Assembly (NCBI GenBank): GCA_947379685.1
Contig: CANCOG010000080.1
Coordinates: 1 to 12,865 of the forward strand
DNA from: Flavipsychrobacter stenotrophus
GTDB lineage: Bacteria > Bacteroidota > Bacteroidia > Chitinophagales > Chitinophagaceae
Direction: 5' to 3'
Length of the DNA stretch: 12,865 nucleotides
Within the stretch, counting starts at the first letter, position 1; every line of letters begins with the position of its first letter. Both the position numbers and the translations under genes were made by a program. Shown piece after piece: positions 6,523-12,865 of the stretch. The notes under the pieces were generated by a model. It was not told the origin of the DNA. It worked only from the letters and a program-made list of their open reading frames with translations, and did no database searches.

Positions 6523-6933
6523 ATGCCACAAAAAGCTGGAACAAAGGAAAATCCCTGGAAATTGGTGACCCCACCGGGTACCTCGGAATATGAAATGCAC
6601 ATGGATGTGAATAAAGAAGGAACAGAGATCATTGTTTGTACGGTGGGTAAAACTGTCCTGCACTATGATGCCCGGTGTATTGATGACCTTCACAAAAAGC
6701 TGAAGGAACACGGGGATTGGATGGACCTTGGTGGTGCAGATGAGCAGAAGCCTGTTAAGGAAGGTACAGTTGAGGCCTGGGGGCGTTCGGAAAACAATCC
6801 TGTTGGGGGATGGTATGGATTGAAGAAGGGCCTCAGAGGCCGTTTCGGGGTGTACCTGCCACCGCTTATGGAGACATTAGGACTTGCGGAGGTGACGCAT
6901 GATGCGAAGAACAATAAGATGAGGGCAAAGTAG
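6523..6933 (+). CDS. Conserved 136-residue protein of unknown function
   Basis: The start is the ATG at 6523 (MPQKAGTKENPWKL). A GTG at 6457 would add 22 residues of unconvincing sequence and would place a -7-like promoter element inside the gene. The protein is soluble and strongly patterned: PWKLVTPPGTSEYEMHMD (11-28), VCTVGKTVLHYDAR (38-51), a helix with HGDWMDLGGADEQKP (63-77), then EGTVEAWGRSENNPVGGWYG (80-99), LRGRFGVYLPPL (104-115) and a basic tail. The dense W/G/H-rich motifs look like a real conserved family; from memory I associate this type with a DUF in the DUF6855 range, unchecked. I see no catalytic triad, metal cluster or signal peptide. It may be a third member of the unit beginning at 5580, or separately transcribed. 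It ends 53 bases before a strong terminator. Confidence 0.82.
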   Translation: MPQKAGTKENPWKLVTPPGTSEYEMHMDVNKEGTEIIVCTVGKTVLHYDARCIDDLHKKLKEHGDWMDLGGADEQKPVKEGTVEAWGRSENNPVGGWYGLKKGLRGRFGVYLPPLMETLGLAEVTHDAKNNKMRAK

Positions 6934-6986
6934 TTTTTGCCTGTTATCTTTTTGACTTATGTGCCAATTAGTTAAAGATATTTTTC

Positions 6987-7021
6987 ACAAACCCATCTAC
7001 TAGAAGAGTAGATGGGTTTGT
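6987..7021 (+). terminator. Rho-independent terminator after the 6523 gene
   Basis: A perfect 15-bp stem (ACAAACCCATCTACT with AGTAGATGGGTTTGT) and a 5-base AGAAG loop are followed by TGTTTTAC. The plus-strand side is U-rich while the minus side reads GAAAAATATC, so it mainly serves the plus-strand 136-residue gene. It sits between that gene and the convergent membrane-protein gene. Confidence 0.85.
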
Positions 7022-7196
7022 TGTTTTACAGCCACGCTTTCTCCAACCGAAATCAGCTCTCCCGCGCTTCCAAACGCATCGTTCTATTGACTTTTTATTG
7101 CTGAAAAACTCAAATAAATCATGGAGGGAATGAAATGGACATGAATTTGATTCTGAAGTACTTTTGCTGCCCTTCTCAATAATTAGCCCCAAATCT

Positions 7197-7916
7197 TCAA
7201 GCACTCAAACACATAATTACCTTAGCAAGTACAGAAAGAAAAGGTAAAATTACCCACCACGACATTCGCTTGATTCTGGTGTCAAGTTGTTTGCTTTTTT
7301 GAATTTCAACAAGTCCCCATACTAATATGCCCAATAACAATATCCCGCTGACTGAGACAACAACTTTGTTGGTTTGAGTGTATACGCATACCATGAGTGC
7401 ACATCCTGATACACTTGCAAGTATACTCTTGATCCTCCATGCCGTACTACTTGTTCCACCGACTTGAATAGGGTGAATTTTGTTTAATTCCTGCACCAGA
7501 TCATCGTAGTTTTCCATTTTTGCAGGGATAATAATCTGGTCGTTAGTATTTTTTGATTTGATGACGAGTGCACCGGTTGGGTACTGGATTATTTTTTCAA
7601 TTTCATTGATGTATATGGAAACACTGGGGGTATTTAGTTGTTCTCTTGAAATCAAATTGCTTTCAAGAGACAGTCTGTAACTACTTAAAAGATTAGTCTG
7701 ATGTTTGTACTCCCGATAGGTCCCAAACCCCATAGCGGCCAAGCCCACAATTATTGCAACCGGGAGAATTTTTATGAGTTCCGAATTGTCGGTTTTGCCC
7801 AAATAGAAAATTAGAAAATTCGCTGCAAAAGCAACTATGATTAGGGTTGAACTGCGCAGGAATATTTGCTTTTTCAAGTCAGTGAATACTTTTTCATTTA
7901 CTTTATATTGAGCCAT
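7197..7916 (-). CDS. Multi-pass membrane protein with probable PH-like (YcxB-type) soluble domain
   Basis: A 239-residue inner-membrane protein of unknown function. Hydrophobic helices lie at about 22-40, 49-66, 164-180, 184-204 and 219-236. Between helices 2 and 3 is a soluble domain of about 75 residues (75-150). Its strands and final helix (YRLSLESNLISREQ, VSIYINEIEKIIQYPTGALV, DQIIIPAKMENYDDLVQEL) follow the pattern of bacterial PH / YcxB-like domains: 'x-Y-x-L-x-x-x-x-L-x-x-x, I-x-x-I-x-x-I, G-x-x-V, x-x-x-I-P, helix'. That pattern, with flanking helix pairs, is seen in small bacterial membrane proteins that usually have no assigned role. The ATG at 7916 is the first start. The gene is convergent with the 136-residue gene and divergent from the M16 peptidase. 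Confidence 0.75.
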   Translation of the reverse strand: MAQYKVNEKVFTDLKKQIFLRSSTLIIVAFAANFLIFYLGKTDNSELIKILPVAIIVGLAAMGFGTYREYKHQTNLLSSYRLSLESNLISREQLNTPSVSIYINEIEKIIQYPTGALVIKSKNTNDQIIIPAKMENYDDLVQELNKIHPIQVGGTSSTAWRIKSILASVSGCALMVCVYTQTNKVVVSVSGILLLGILVWGLVEIQKSKQLDTRIKRMSWWVILPFLSVLAKVIMCLSA

Positions 7917-7967
7917 GGATTTAACTTTATATTGTGCAAATAAAACAAATTAATTAAAGAATTTCCT

Positions 7968-7996
7968 TGCCGCCCTTTTGGGGGGCATGTTTTTTT
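7968..7996 (+). terminator. Terminator-like hairpin upstream of the M16 peptidase gene
   Basis: TGCCGCCC (7968-7975) pairs with GGGGGGCA (7980-7987) around a TTTT loop with one internal G-G mismatch, and is followed two bases later by a run of seven T (7990-7996). This has the shape of an intrinsic terminator for plus-strand transcripts, but the nearest upstream gene is on the minus strand. It lies 189 bases before the peptidase start and could end an antisense or leader transcript, or block read-through. Confidence 0.55.
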
Positions 7997-8185
7997 ATAA
8001 GTGCCCGCGGTGTATTAAATGCGATGACACGAATTACCAACGGACCAGGTTTGAGAGTGCCTTTTCACCCTTAATACTTAATAAGGAATTCATAGGTTAA
8101 GCTACAGTTTGCATATTAAGATAAGCACGCCCGCTATAAACTGGAAAAATAACATTATTTTGTCCCTAAATAACACCAACGATAA

Positions 8186-11116
8186 ATGAAACGGATGAAA
8201 ATAAAGTCACTGGCTTTAGCCATGCTGCTTGCTTCTGCTGCTTTTGCACAGGGCAAGCACGAATGGAAGGAAGCAAAAGCGGGCGGTTACAGCTACAAAT
8301 ATGTAACCGGTGACCCCATGGAAACCAGGTTCTACACCCTCAGCAATGGTATGACTGTGATACTGAGTCCCACAAAGAAGGAGCCACGTATGCATGTGTT
8401 CATTGCCACAAAGGCAGGGAGCAAAACAGATCCTTCGGATCACACTGGACTTGCCCACTACCTGGAGCATATGATGTTCAAGGGCACTGAAAATTATGGT
8501 TCCCTGGACTGGAAAAAAGAGAAGCCGTACCTCACTGCTATTGACGCATTGTACGAGGAATACAACCACACCAAGGACGAAGACAAGCGCAAGACCATTT
8601 ATCATCGCATCGATTCGGTATCGGGAGAGGCGGCAAAATATGCTATTGCCAACGAGTATGATAAGATGATGTCTTCCATGGGAGCAAAAGGAACGAACGC
8701 CTTTACTTCTTTTGAGCAGACTGTTTATACAGAGGACATTCCTTCAAGCGCAATTGATAAATTCCTGAAGGTGCAGTACGATCGTTTCAGCAATCCGGTA
8801 TTCCGTATTTTCCATACTGAGCTGGAAGCTGTATATGAAGAAAAAAACAGAACACTGGACAATGACAACCGCAAGGTGTCGGAGTTGATGCTTTCTAATT
8901 TGTTCCTGAATCACAACTATGGCAGGCAAACCACGATTGGTACTATTGAGCATCTGAAGAATCCTTCGCTGCTGGAGATCAGGAAGTATTTCAACACCTA
9001 CTACGTACCCAATAACATGGGCATCATAATTGCCGGAGATTTTGAGCCAGATGTGCTTATTAAAAAAGTAGACGCCTATTTCTCAAAACTGAAACGCAAG
9101 CCAATTCCGGCGTTTACCTTTAAGCCTGAAGCGCCAATTACAGCGCCAATTGAAAAAGAAGTATACGGACCGGATGCTGAATTTGTTACTATTGGTTACA
9201 GGCTGCCGGGTATTCACTCTAAAGATGCGATACTTGCAGATATTACAGGCCAGATTCTCACCAATGGCAGGGCAGGACTTATTGACCTTAACCTGGTTAA
9301 GAAGCAAAAATTGCTCCGCGCTTCGGCAGGTGCTGATATACTCATCGATTATGGCTACATGAACCTGCAGGGCACACCCACACTCGGCCAAAATCTGGAA
9401 GATGTGAAAAAGCTAATGCTGGGTGAAATTGAGAACCTGAAAAATGGTAAGTTCGATGATGAACTGGTGGTATCCATCATCAATAACCAGAAGAAAGCGA
9501 TGATGCAACTGACTGAAAAGTATGGGTCACGTGCCCGTGCACTTATGGATGCATTCACATCGGAAGAAGATTGGAATGATGATGTAAATTATATCGAACG
9601 CTTGTCCAAGATCACGAAGAAAGATATTACCGATTTCGCAGCAAAGTATTTTGCCAACAACTACGTGGTGGTTTACAAGCGTAAGGGCGAAAACAAGAGT
9701 GTAGTGAAGGTAGTTAAGCCACCTATTACGCCAGTTGAAACCAATGCCGGCAAGCAGTCAGAATTCGTAAAGGATGTTATAGCAATGCCTGTGTCTCCTG
9801 TTGCACCTGTTTGGCTCGACTATAACAAGGATATGCAGAAAGGTACGCTCGGTGCAGCTGAGGTACTCTATGTGCATAACAATGAGAATGGTTTGTTCCG
9901 CATGTCCTATCGTTATAAAATGGGCACCTGGAACGACAAGCGTCTGGCAGTAGCTGCCCAATACATGCAATTCCTGGGCACTGATAAGAAGTCATCGGAA
10001 GATATTTCGAAAGAATTTTACAAGCTGGCCTGTAGTTTTAACGTAACTACCACGGGTGAATTTACTACGGTTTCACTTGAAGGCCTGCAGGAGAATTTCG
10101 CACAGGCTTCAGCCTTGCTGGAAGATTTAATGATCAATTGTGTTGCAGATGAGCAGGCACTTACGGCATTGAAGGCGCGAATCAGCAAGAGCCGTGCTGA
10201 TGCCAAGAATAACAAGAACCAGATCATGAGCGGACTTACCAGCTTTGCACGATATGGCCCGCAAAACCCGTTTAACAATGTACTTAGCAACGATGAGCTT
10301 AGTAAGCTCACCAGTGCCGAACTGATAGATTTGCTGCACACCATCAACAATTACAGTCACCGCGTGTTGTATTATGGCCCTGCAACTTTGGCCGCAATGG
10401 CAGCTTCTCTAAAAAACGTACATAAAATGCCGGCGATGTTCAAGGCTGCACCGGCACCGAAAGTGTTTAAATTCAGTGACCAGCCAATCAACGAGGTGTT
10501 GTTTGCCAATTACGACATGGTGCAAAGTGAGATCCGCTGGGTGCGTAATGTGCCTGGTTATGACGCATCTAAACAGAATGTGATCGATATTTTCAATAAC
10601 TATTTTGGTGCCGGTATGGGCGCTATTGTGTTCCAGACCATCAGGGAGAGTAAGGCCCTTGCGTATTCAACGAGCGCCTATTTTGCAACACCTGAGAAAC
10701 AGGAAGATCCATACTTTGTAACGGCCTATGTTGGCTGCCAGGCAGATAAGTTCAATGAGTCTATAAAGGCTATGAACGAATTGCTCAATGAGCTGCCGTC
10801 AGCCGAAAACAATATGGCTGCTGCGAAATCTTCCCTAAAAAAGGACCTGGAAACTGAACGCATTACACAGGACGGAATTATCATGAACTACCTTGCTGCG
10901 GAACGCAGGGGGCAGACTGAAGATATCCGTAAACAGATCTATGAAAAGATAGACGGTACGAGCTTCGAAGACATAAAAAAGCTGCATCACGACAACCTGG
11001 CTTCAAAGCAATTTACGTACTGCCTGCTGGCTTCTGACAAGAAGGTCAACATGGCAGATGTTCAGAAGGTGGGTAATGTAGTGAAGCTTACGCTGGACGA
11101 GATTTTTGGGTATTAA
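8186..11116 (+). CDS. Secreted M16 family (insulinase-like) zinc metallopeptidase, two-half protein
   Basis: A 976-residue periplasmic or secreted peptidase. Residues 1-21 form a signal peptide with cleavage likely after AAFA (before QG). The N-terminal half carries the inverted zinc motif HYLEH (91-95): His91 and His95 bind zinc and Glu94 is the catalytic base. The third ligand is most likely Glu219 in AVYEEKNR, followed by YVPNNMGIIIAGDF. The spacing from HxxEH to this Glu (about 124) is longer than the 74-76 typical of pitrilysin. It holds a charged helical insert (about 103-160), which I recall as usual in the Bacteroidota branch. The C-terminal half (from about 540) repeats the fold but has no HxxEH (AAQYMQFLG at the matching place), so it is a non-catalytic partner domain closing the chamber. 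Likely role: degradation of peptides in the envelope. It is a single gene that ends at a bidirectional terminator. Confidence 0.93.
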   Translation: MKRMKIKSLALAMLLASAAFAQGKHEWKEAKAGGYSYKYVTGDPMETRFYTLSNGMTVILSPTKKEPRMHVFIATKAGSKTDPSDHTGLAHYLEHMMFKGTENYGSLDWKKEKPYLTAIDALYEEYNHTKDEDKRKTIYHRIDSVSGEAAKYAIANEYDKMMSSMGAKGTNAFTSFEQTVYTEDIPSSAIDKFLKVQYDRFSNPVFRIFHTELEAVYEEKNRTLDNDNRKVSELMLSNLFLNHNYGRQTTIGTIEHLKNPSLLEIRKYFNTYYVPNNMGIIIAGDFEPDVLIKKVDAYFSKLKRKPIPAFTFKPEAPITAPIEKEVYGPDAEFVTIGYRLPGIHSKDAILADITGQILTNGRAGLIDLNLVKKQKLLRASAGADILIDYGYMNLQGTPTLGQNLEDVKKLMLGEIENLKNGKFDDELVVSIINNQKKAMMQLTEKYGSRARALMDAFTSEEDWNDDVNYIERLSKITKKDITDFAAKYFANNYVVVYKRKGENKSVVKVVKPPITPVETNAGKQSEFVKDVIAMPVSPVAPVWLDYNKDMQKGTLGAAEVLYVHNNENGLFRMSYRYKMGTWNDKRLAVAAQYMQFLGTDKKSSEDISKEFYKLACSFNVTTTGEFTTVSLEGLQENFAQASALLEDLMINCVADEQALTALKARISKSRADAKNNKNQIMSGLTSFARYGPQNPFNNVLSNDELSKLTSAELIDLLHTINNYSHRVLYYGPATLAAMAASLKNVHKMPAMFKAAPAPKVFKFSDQPINEVLFANYDMVQSEIRWVRNVPGYDASKQNVIDIFNNYFGAGMGAIVFQTIRESKALAYSTSAYFATPEKQEDPYFVTAYVGCQADKFNESIKAMNELLNELPSAENNMAAAKSSLKKDLETERITQDGIIMNYLAAERRGQTEDIRKQIYEKIDGTSFEDIKKLHHDNLASKQFTYCLLASDKKVNMADVQKVGNVVKLTLDEIFGY

Positions 11117-11243
11117 GCGACATCTCATCACCTGAGGTTTCCCGCTACATGACGAGGAGATATAGTTAACTTAATGACATTAGGTTAAAGAAATTGGCGC
11201 CCAGCGCAATTTGCTGCATTTTCTCAAACATCGGTTGTATAAA

Positions 11244-11280
11244 AAAAGAGGCAATTCCAAACAATGGAATTGCCTCTTTT
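11244..11280. terminator. Bidirectional terminator between convergent genes
   Basis: A perfect 16-bp stem (AAAAGAGGCAATTCCA with TGGAATTGCCTCTTTT) and AACAA loop. The plus side ends in TTTT; on the minus strand the flanking A-run (11241-11247) gives seven T. It therefore can end both the M16 peptidase transcript and the convergent secreted-protein transcript, whose stop is only 20 bases away. Confidence 0.9.
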
Positions 11281-11300
11281 CATTCCGCAAACTACCGTTT

Positions 11301-12056
11301 TTACCTTGTGCCGTACAGATACTCGTTAATGGTGTACACGTGGCGCATAAAGGTGTTGGAGTATTTCCTGATCACGAATTCGCTGCACCCCTGGTGTGTT
11401 TTATTTGCAGGGTCCCAGTCGTAGGTATAGCCTAGTTGTGTCCATGGGTAACGGGTGGCGGTATCGCAAACAAAGAACCTGCTCAGGCGCTGGCTGTCTA
11501 CCCAGCTTTTGTAGGCTGGGTCGGCATCTGCAGGGAAACAAAGGCCGCAGGCATTGTCGGTCAGCTCGTTGTCGGGGCACGGACGAAACATATCCTGCGC
11601 CCGCACCCAAAAGGTAATGAAGTACTTGTATTCTGCTGCGGGAGGAAGGCCCAGCAATTGTTTCAACCGCATATTGATGTGCTTCTTGTCTACGTTTTTT
11701 ACTTTCTCTTTTAGTTCGGGAGAGGCAGTCACCCACAGATCCCAGCCCTTGGTATTGTAGGGTTGAATGGTAGCAGCATTGGGTGGGTAGTAAGAAGAAT
11801 CCCCCTTCAGGCTGACCATCAGGTAGTACTTCTGGCCATTAATGGTGGTATCGGTCAGCGAATGGTTTTCATCGCTGATGATCACGAGGTTTTTGGAGAT
11901 TTTTGATGTTGCCGTATACGATGAATTTACTACCGCCTGGGTATAAAAATAATTCAGATTCGCATCACTGGCGGGAGACGGTGCCTGTGCAATTGCAGTG
12001 GCTGTCATTATACAACAGCTCAAGAAGCTGAATAGTTGTTTCGTTACTTTTTTCAT
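11301..12056 (-). CDS. Secreted cysteine-containing protein of unknown function
   Basis: A 251-residue exported protein. Residues 1-23 are a clear signal peptide (MKKVTKQLFS, then a hydrophobic core ending ATAIA before QAP). The N-terminal half (about 35-155) is strand-rich and ends YKYFITFWVRAQDMFRPCPD. The C-terminal half holds five cysteines (Cys160, 170, 173, 197, 224), including a CGLC pair in NACGLCFPAD, which in the periplasm probably form disulfides. It then has YPWTQLGYTYDW (203-214) and ends SEFVIRKYS...INEYLYGTR. The motifs RPCPDNE and YPWTQLGYTYDW look like those of a conserved Bacteroidota family with no known function. The CGLC pair is not in a thioredoxin-fold setting, so I do not call it an oxidoreductase. 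The start is supported by the signal peptide and a -7-like element 19 bases upstream. Confidence 0.8.
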   Translation of the reverse strand: MKKVTKQLFSFLSCCIMTATAIAQAPSPASDANLNYFYTQAVVNSSYTATSKISKNLVIISDENHSLTDTTINGQKYYLMVSLKGDSSYYPPNAATIQPYNTKGWDLWVTASPELKEKVKNVDKKHINMRLKQLLGLPPAAEYKYFITFWVRAQDMFRPCPDNELTDNACGLCFPADADPAYKSWVDSQRLSRFFVCDTATRYPWTQLGYTYDWDPANKTHQGCSEFVIRKYSNTFMRHVYTINEYLYGTR

Positions 12057-12075
12057 TGACGCTATTTTAGATGCT

Positions 12076-12083
12076 CAAATTTA
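12076..12083 (-). promoter_or_regulatory. Candidate -7 promoter element for the 12056 gene
   Basis: On the minus strand this reads TAAATTTG, an exact TAnnTTTG match, 19 bases before the ATG at 12056. The -33 region has only a partial match. Immediately upstream is the very AT-rich palindromic stretch at 12102-12132, which could act as an UP-like or bent-DNA element. Confidence 0.4.
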
Positions 12084-12101
12084 AAAGCAGACGATCAATT
12101 C

Positions 12102-12132
12102 TAATAATAAATATTATTATTTTTATAAAAAT
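12102..12132. repeat. Two adjacent AT-only palindromes
   Basis: TAATAAT (12102-12108) pairs with ATTATTA (12113-12119) over a 4-base spacer. Directly after is a perfect 14-base palindrome, ATTTTTATAAAAAT (12119-12132). The block is entirely A/T for about 30 bases and lies upstream of the 12056 gene and downstream of the T9SS cargo gene. It could be promoter-proximal bent DNA or a weak end-of-transcript signal. Confidence 0.4.
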
Positions 12133-12208
12133 TAATTTCCACCCTGTGTTTCCTGCTGACTTGTACCGGCAAAAGGGATGGAATGCAGACATGCCTGGAT
12201 CCATTGGG

Positions 12209-12865
12209 TCATTCTACTGCAATTGGAATCACTCTTTTGCCTGAATCTGCAGGATAAGAAAGGTAATATATCCCTGCCGGAACCCGGAGATCGACCGTAG
12301 TGGTGTTGCTGTACTCTGTAATTATCTCCTTTATTTTTTGACCAAGAACATTGGTAATTGTCACCGTCATTGCCTGGCCTGAATAGCCGGCAGTGATCAT
12401 TAATTTACCGTGACATGGGTTTGGGGTTACAGACAATAAGTTAATTACATTTAGCAGGCTAACACCATCTGGGCACATTCCCGATGGTTTTACAGTGAGC
12501 AGTGATGAGACGGTATCGGTTCCGCAGGCATTAGTGACCAGGTAGTATATGTTAACGTTTCCCGGCGAGGATGCAGTGACGATACCTGCAGCGCTAATTG
12601 TGGCAATAGCGGGGTTTGCACTAGCCCAGGTGCCGCCTGCTGTGGTGCCACTGAAAGTAGCTATTTCGCCTACGCAGAGGCTGTCCGGGCCGTGTATGGT
12701 TGTTGCAGTGGGAACTGAGCAGGGTGTTATTTTTCTTACGGTAGCCGAATACCAGTCAGTTAAAAACAACTCGCCTGCCCTGCTCCTAGCCAGACCAAGG
12801 CAATACCCGATCTGTGCTGCTGTCGCGGGGCCACCATCTCCACTGTAGCCTATAATACCATTGCC
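12209..12865 (-). CDS. C-terminal part of an NHL-repeat / Ig-like protein with T9SS type A sorting domain
   Basis: The frame is open through the right edge of the window, so the N-terminus is missing; 218 residues are present. The fragment starts in an NHL-type beta-propeller repeat, GYSGDGGPATAAQIGYCLGL then GELFLTDWYSATVRKITP (about 6-49). A bacterial Ig-like domain follows (about 54-130; GTWASANPAIATISAAGIVT, then VTNACGTDTVSSLLTVKPSG). The end is a sorting domain of about 75 residues: LLSVTPNPCHGKLMIT, VTITNVLGQKIKEI, then VDLRVPAGIYYLSYPADSGK and a short basic strand. This is the layout of type A cargo of the type IX secretion system: moved across the outer membrane, the tail cleaved, and the protein released or anchored at the surface. 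An internal TTG at 12769 could start the frame in isolation, but the NHL repeat upstream shows the gene continues. Confidence 0.9.
   Translation of the reverse strand, partial: GNGIIGYSGDGGPATAAQIGYCLGLARSRAGELFLTDWYSATVRKITPCSVPTATTIHGPDSLCVGEIATFSGTTAGGTWASANPAIATISAAGIVTASSPGNVNIYYLVTNACGTDTVSSLLTVKPSGMCPDGVSLLNVINLLSVTPNPCHGKLMITAGYSGQAMTVTITNVLGQKIKEIITEYSNTTTVDLRVPAGIYYLSYPADSGKRVIPIAVE

Noticed and set aside
6968..7204. 78-codon minus-strand ORF after the membrane protein
   Set aside because: It starts at GTG directly after a stop and its end is encoded by the terminator hairpin of the opposite gene. No family resemblance that I can support.
11396..11760. Several plus-strand ORFs opposite the secreted Cys protein
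   Set aside because: They are shadows of the 11301-12056 gene, which has a clear signal peptide and patterned motifs.
1..12865. CRISPR array, tRNA/rRNA gene, intact insertion sequence, phage or toxin-antitoxin/defence system
   Set aside because: I saw no regularly spaced repeats, no tRNA-like cloverleaf, no transposase, and no recognisable defence or toxin-antitoxin pair.

Overview
The window looks like chromosomal DNA of a Bacteroidota bacterium, most likely in or near the Chitinophagaceae. Three observations support this. A partial gene at the right edge encodes an NHL-repeat / Ig-like protein that ends in a type IX secretion (T9SS) type A sorting domain. Starts lack Shine-Dalgarno sequences, and several genes instead have a TAnnTTTG-type -7 element just upstream. 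The 976-residue M16 peptidase and the small conserved proteins also have a Bacteroidota character. I see no tRNA, rRNA, CRISPR array, intact insertion sequence or phage gene.

Layout, left to right. 1-1035 (-) is an acyltransferase-3 family membrane protein cut by the window edge. 1036-1601 holds no convincing gene. 1602-2012 (+) encodes a small membrane protein whose signal peptide is separated from its body by an in-frame TGA. 2164-2640 (-) is a conserved-looking protein of unknown function. 2641-3172 holds two doubtful short ORFs. 3173-4639 (+) is a PLP-dependent group II (aromatic-amino-acid type) decarboxylase. 4796-5389 (-) is a SM-20/prolyl-hydroxylase-like Fe(II)/2-oxoglutarate dioxygenase. 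Divergent from it, 5580-6372 (+) holds a 58-residue protein with an H-x2-H-x3-C-x-C pattern, then a GyrI-like protein one base later. 6523-6933 (+) is a conserved 136-residue protein followed by a strong terminator. 7197-7916 (-) is a multi-pass membrane protein with a probable PH-like soluble domain. 8186-11116 (+) is a secreted M16 metallopeptidase. 11301-12056 (-) is a secreted cysteine-containing protein, convergent with the peptidase across a bidirectional terminator. 12209-12865 (-) is the C-terminal part of the T9SS cargo protein.

The genes do not form one pathway. They read as a housekeeping/accessory mosaic of short transcription units, many divergent or convergent. The only clear multigene unit is the 58-residue protein plus the GyrI-like protein, possibly with the 136-residue protein. 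The envelope theme (acyltransferase, secreted peptidase, secreted Cys protein, T9SS cargo) is usual for Bacteroidota. I found no clear new multi-component system. The points most worth a second look are the interrupted signal-peptide gene, the Phe at the catalytic-loop Tyr position of the decarboxylase, the overlooked 58-residue protein, and a terminator-like hairpin with no upstream gene on its strand.
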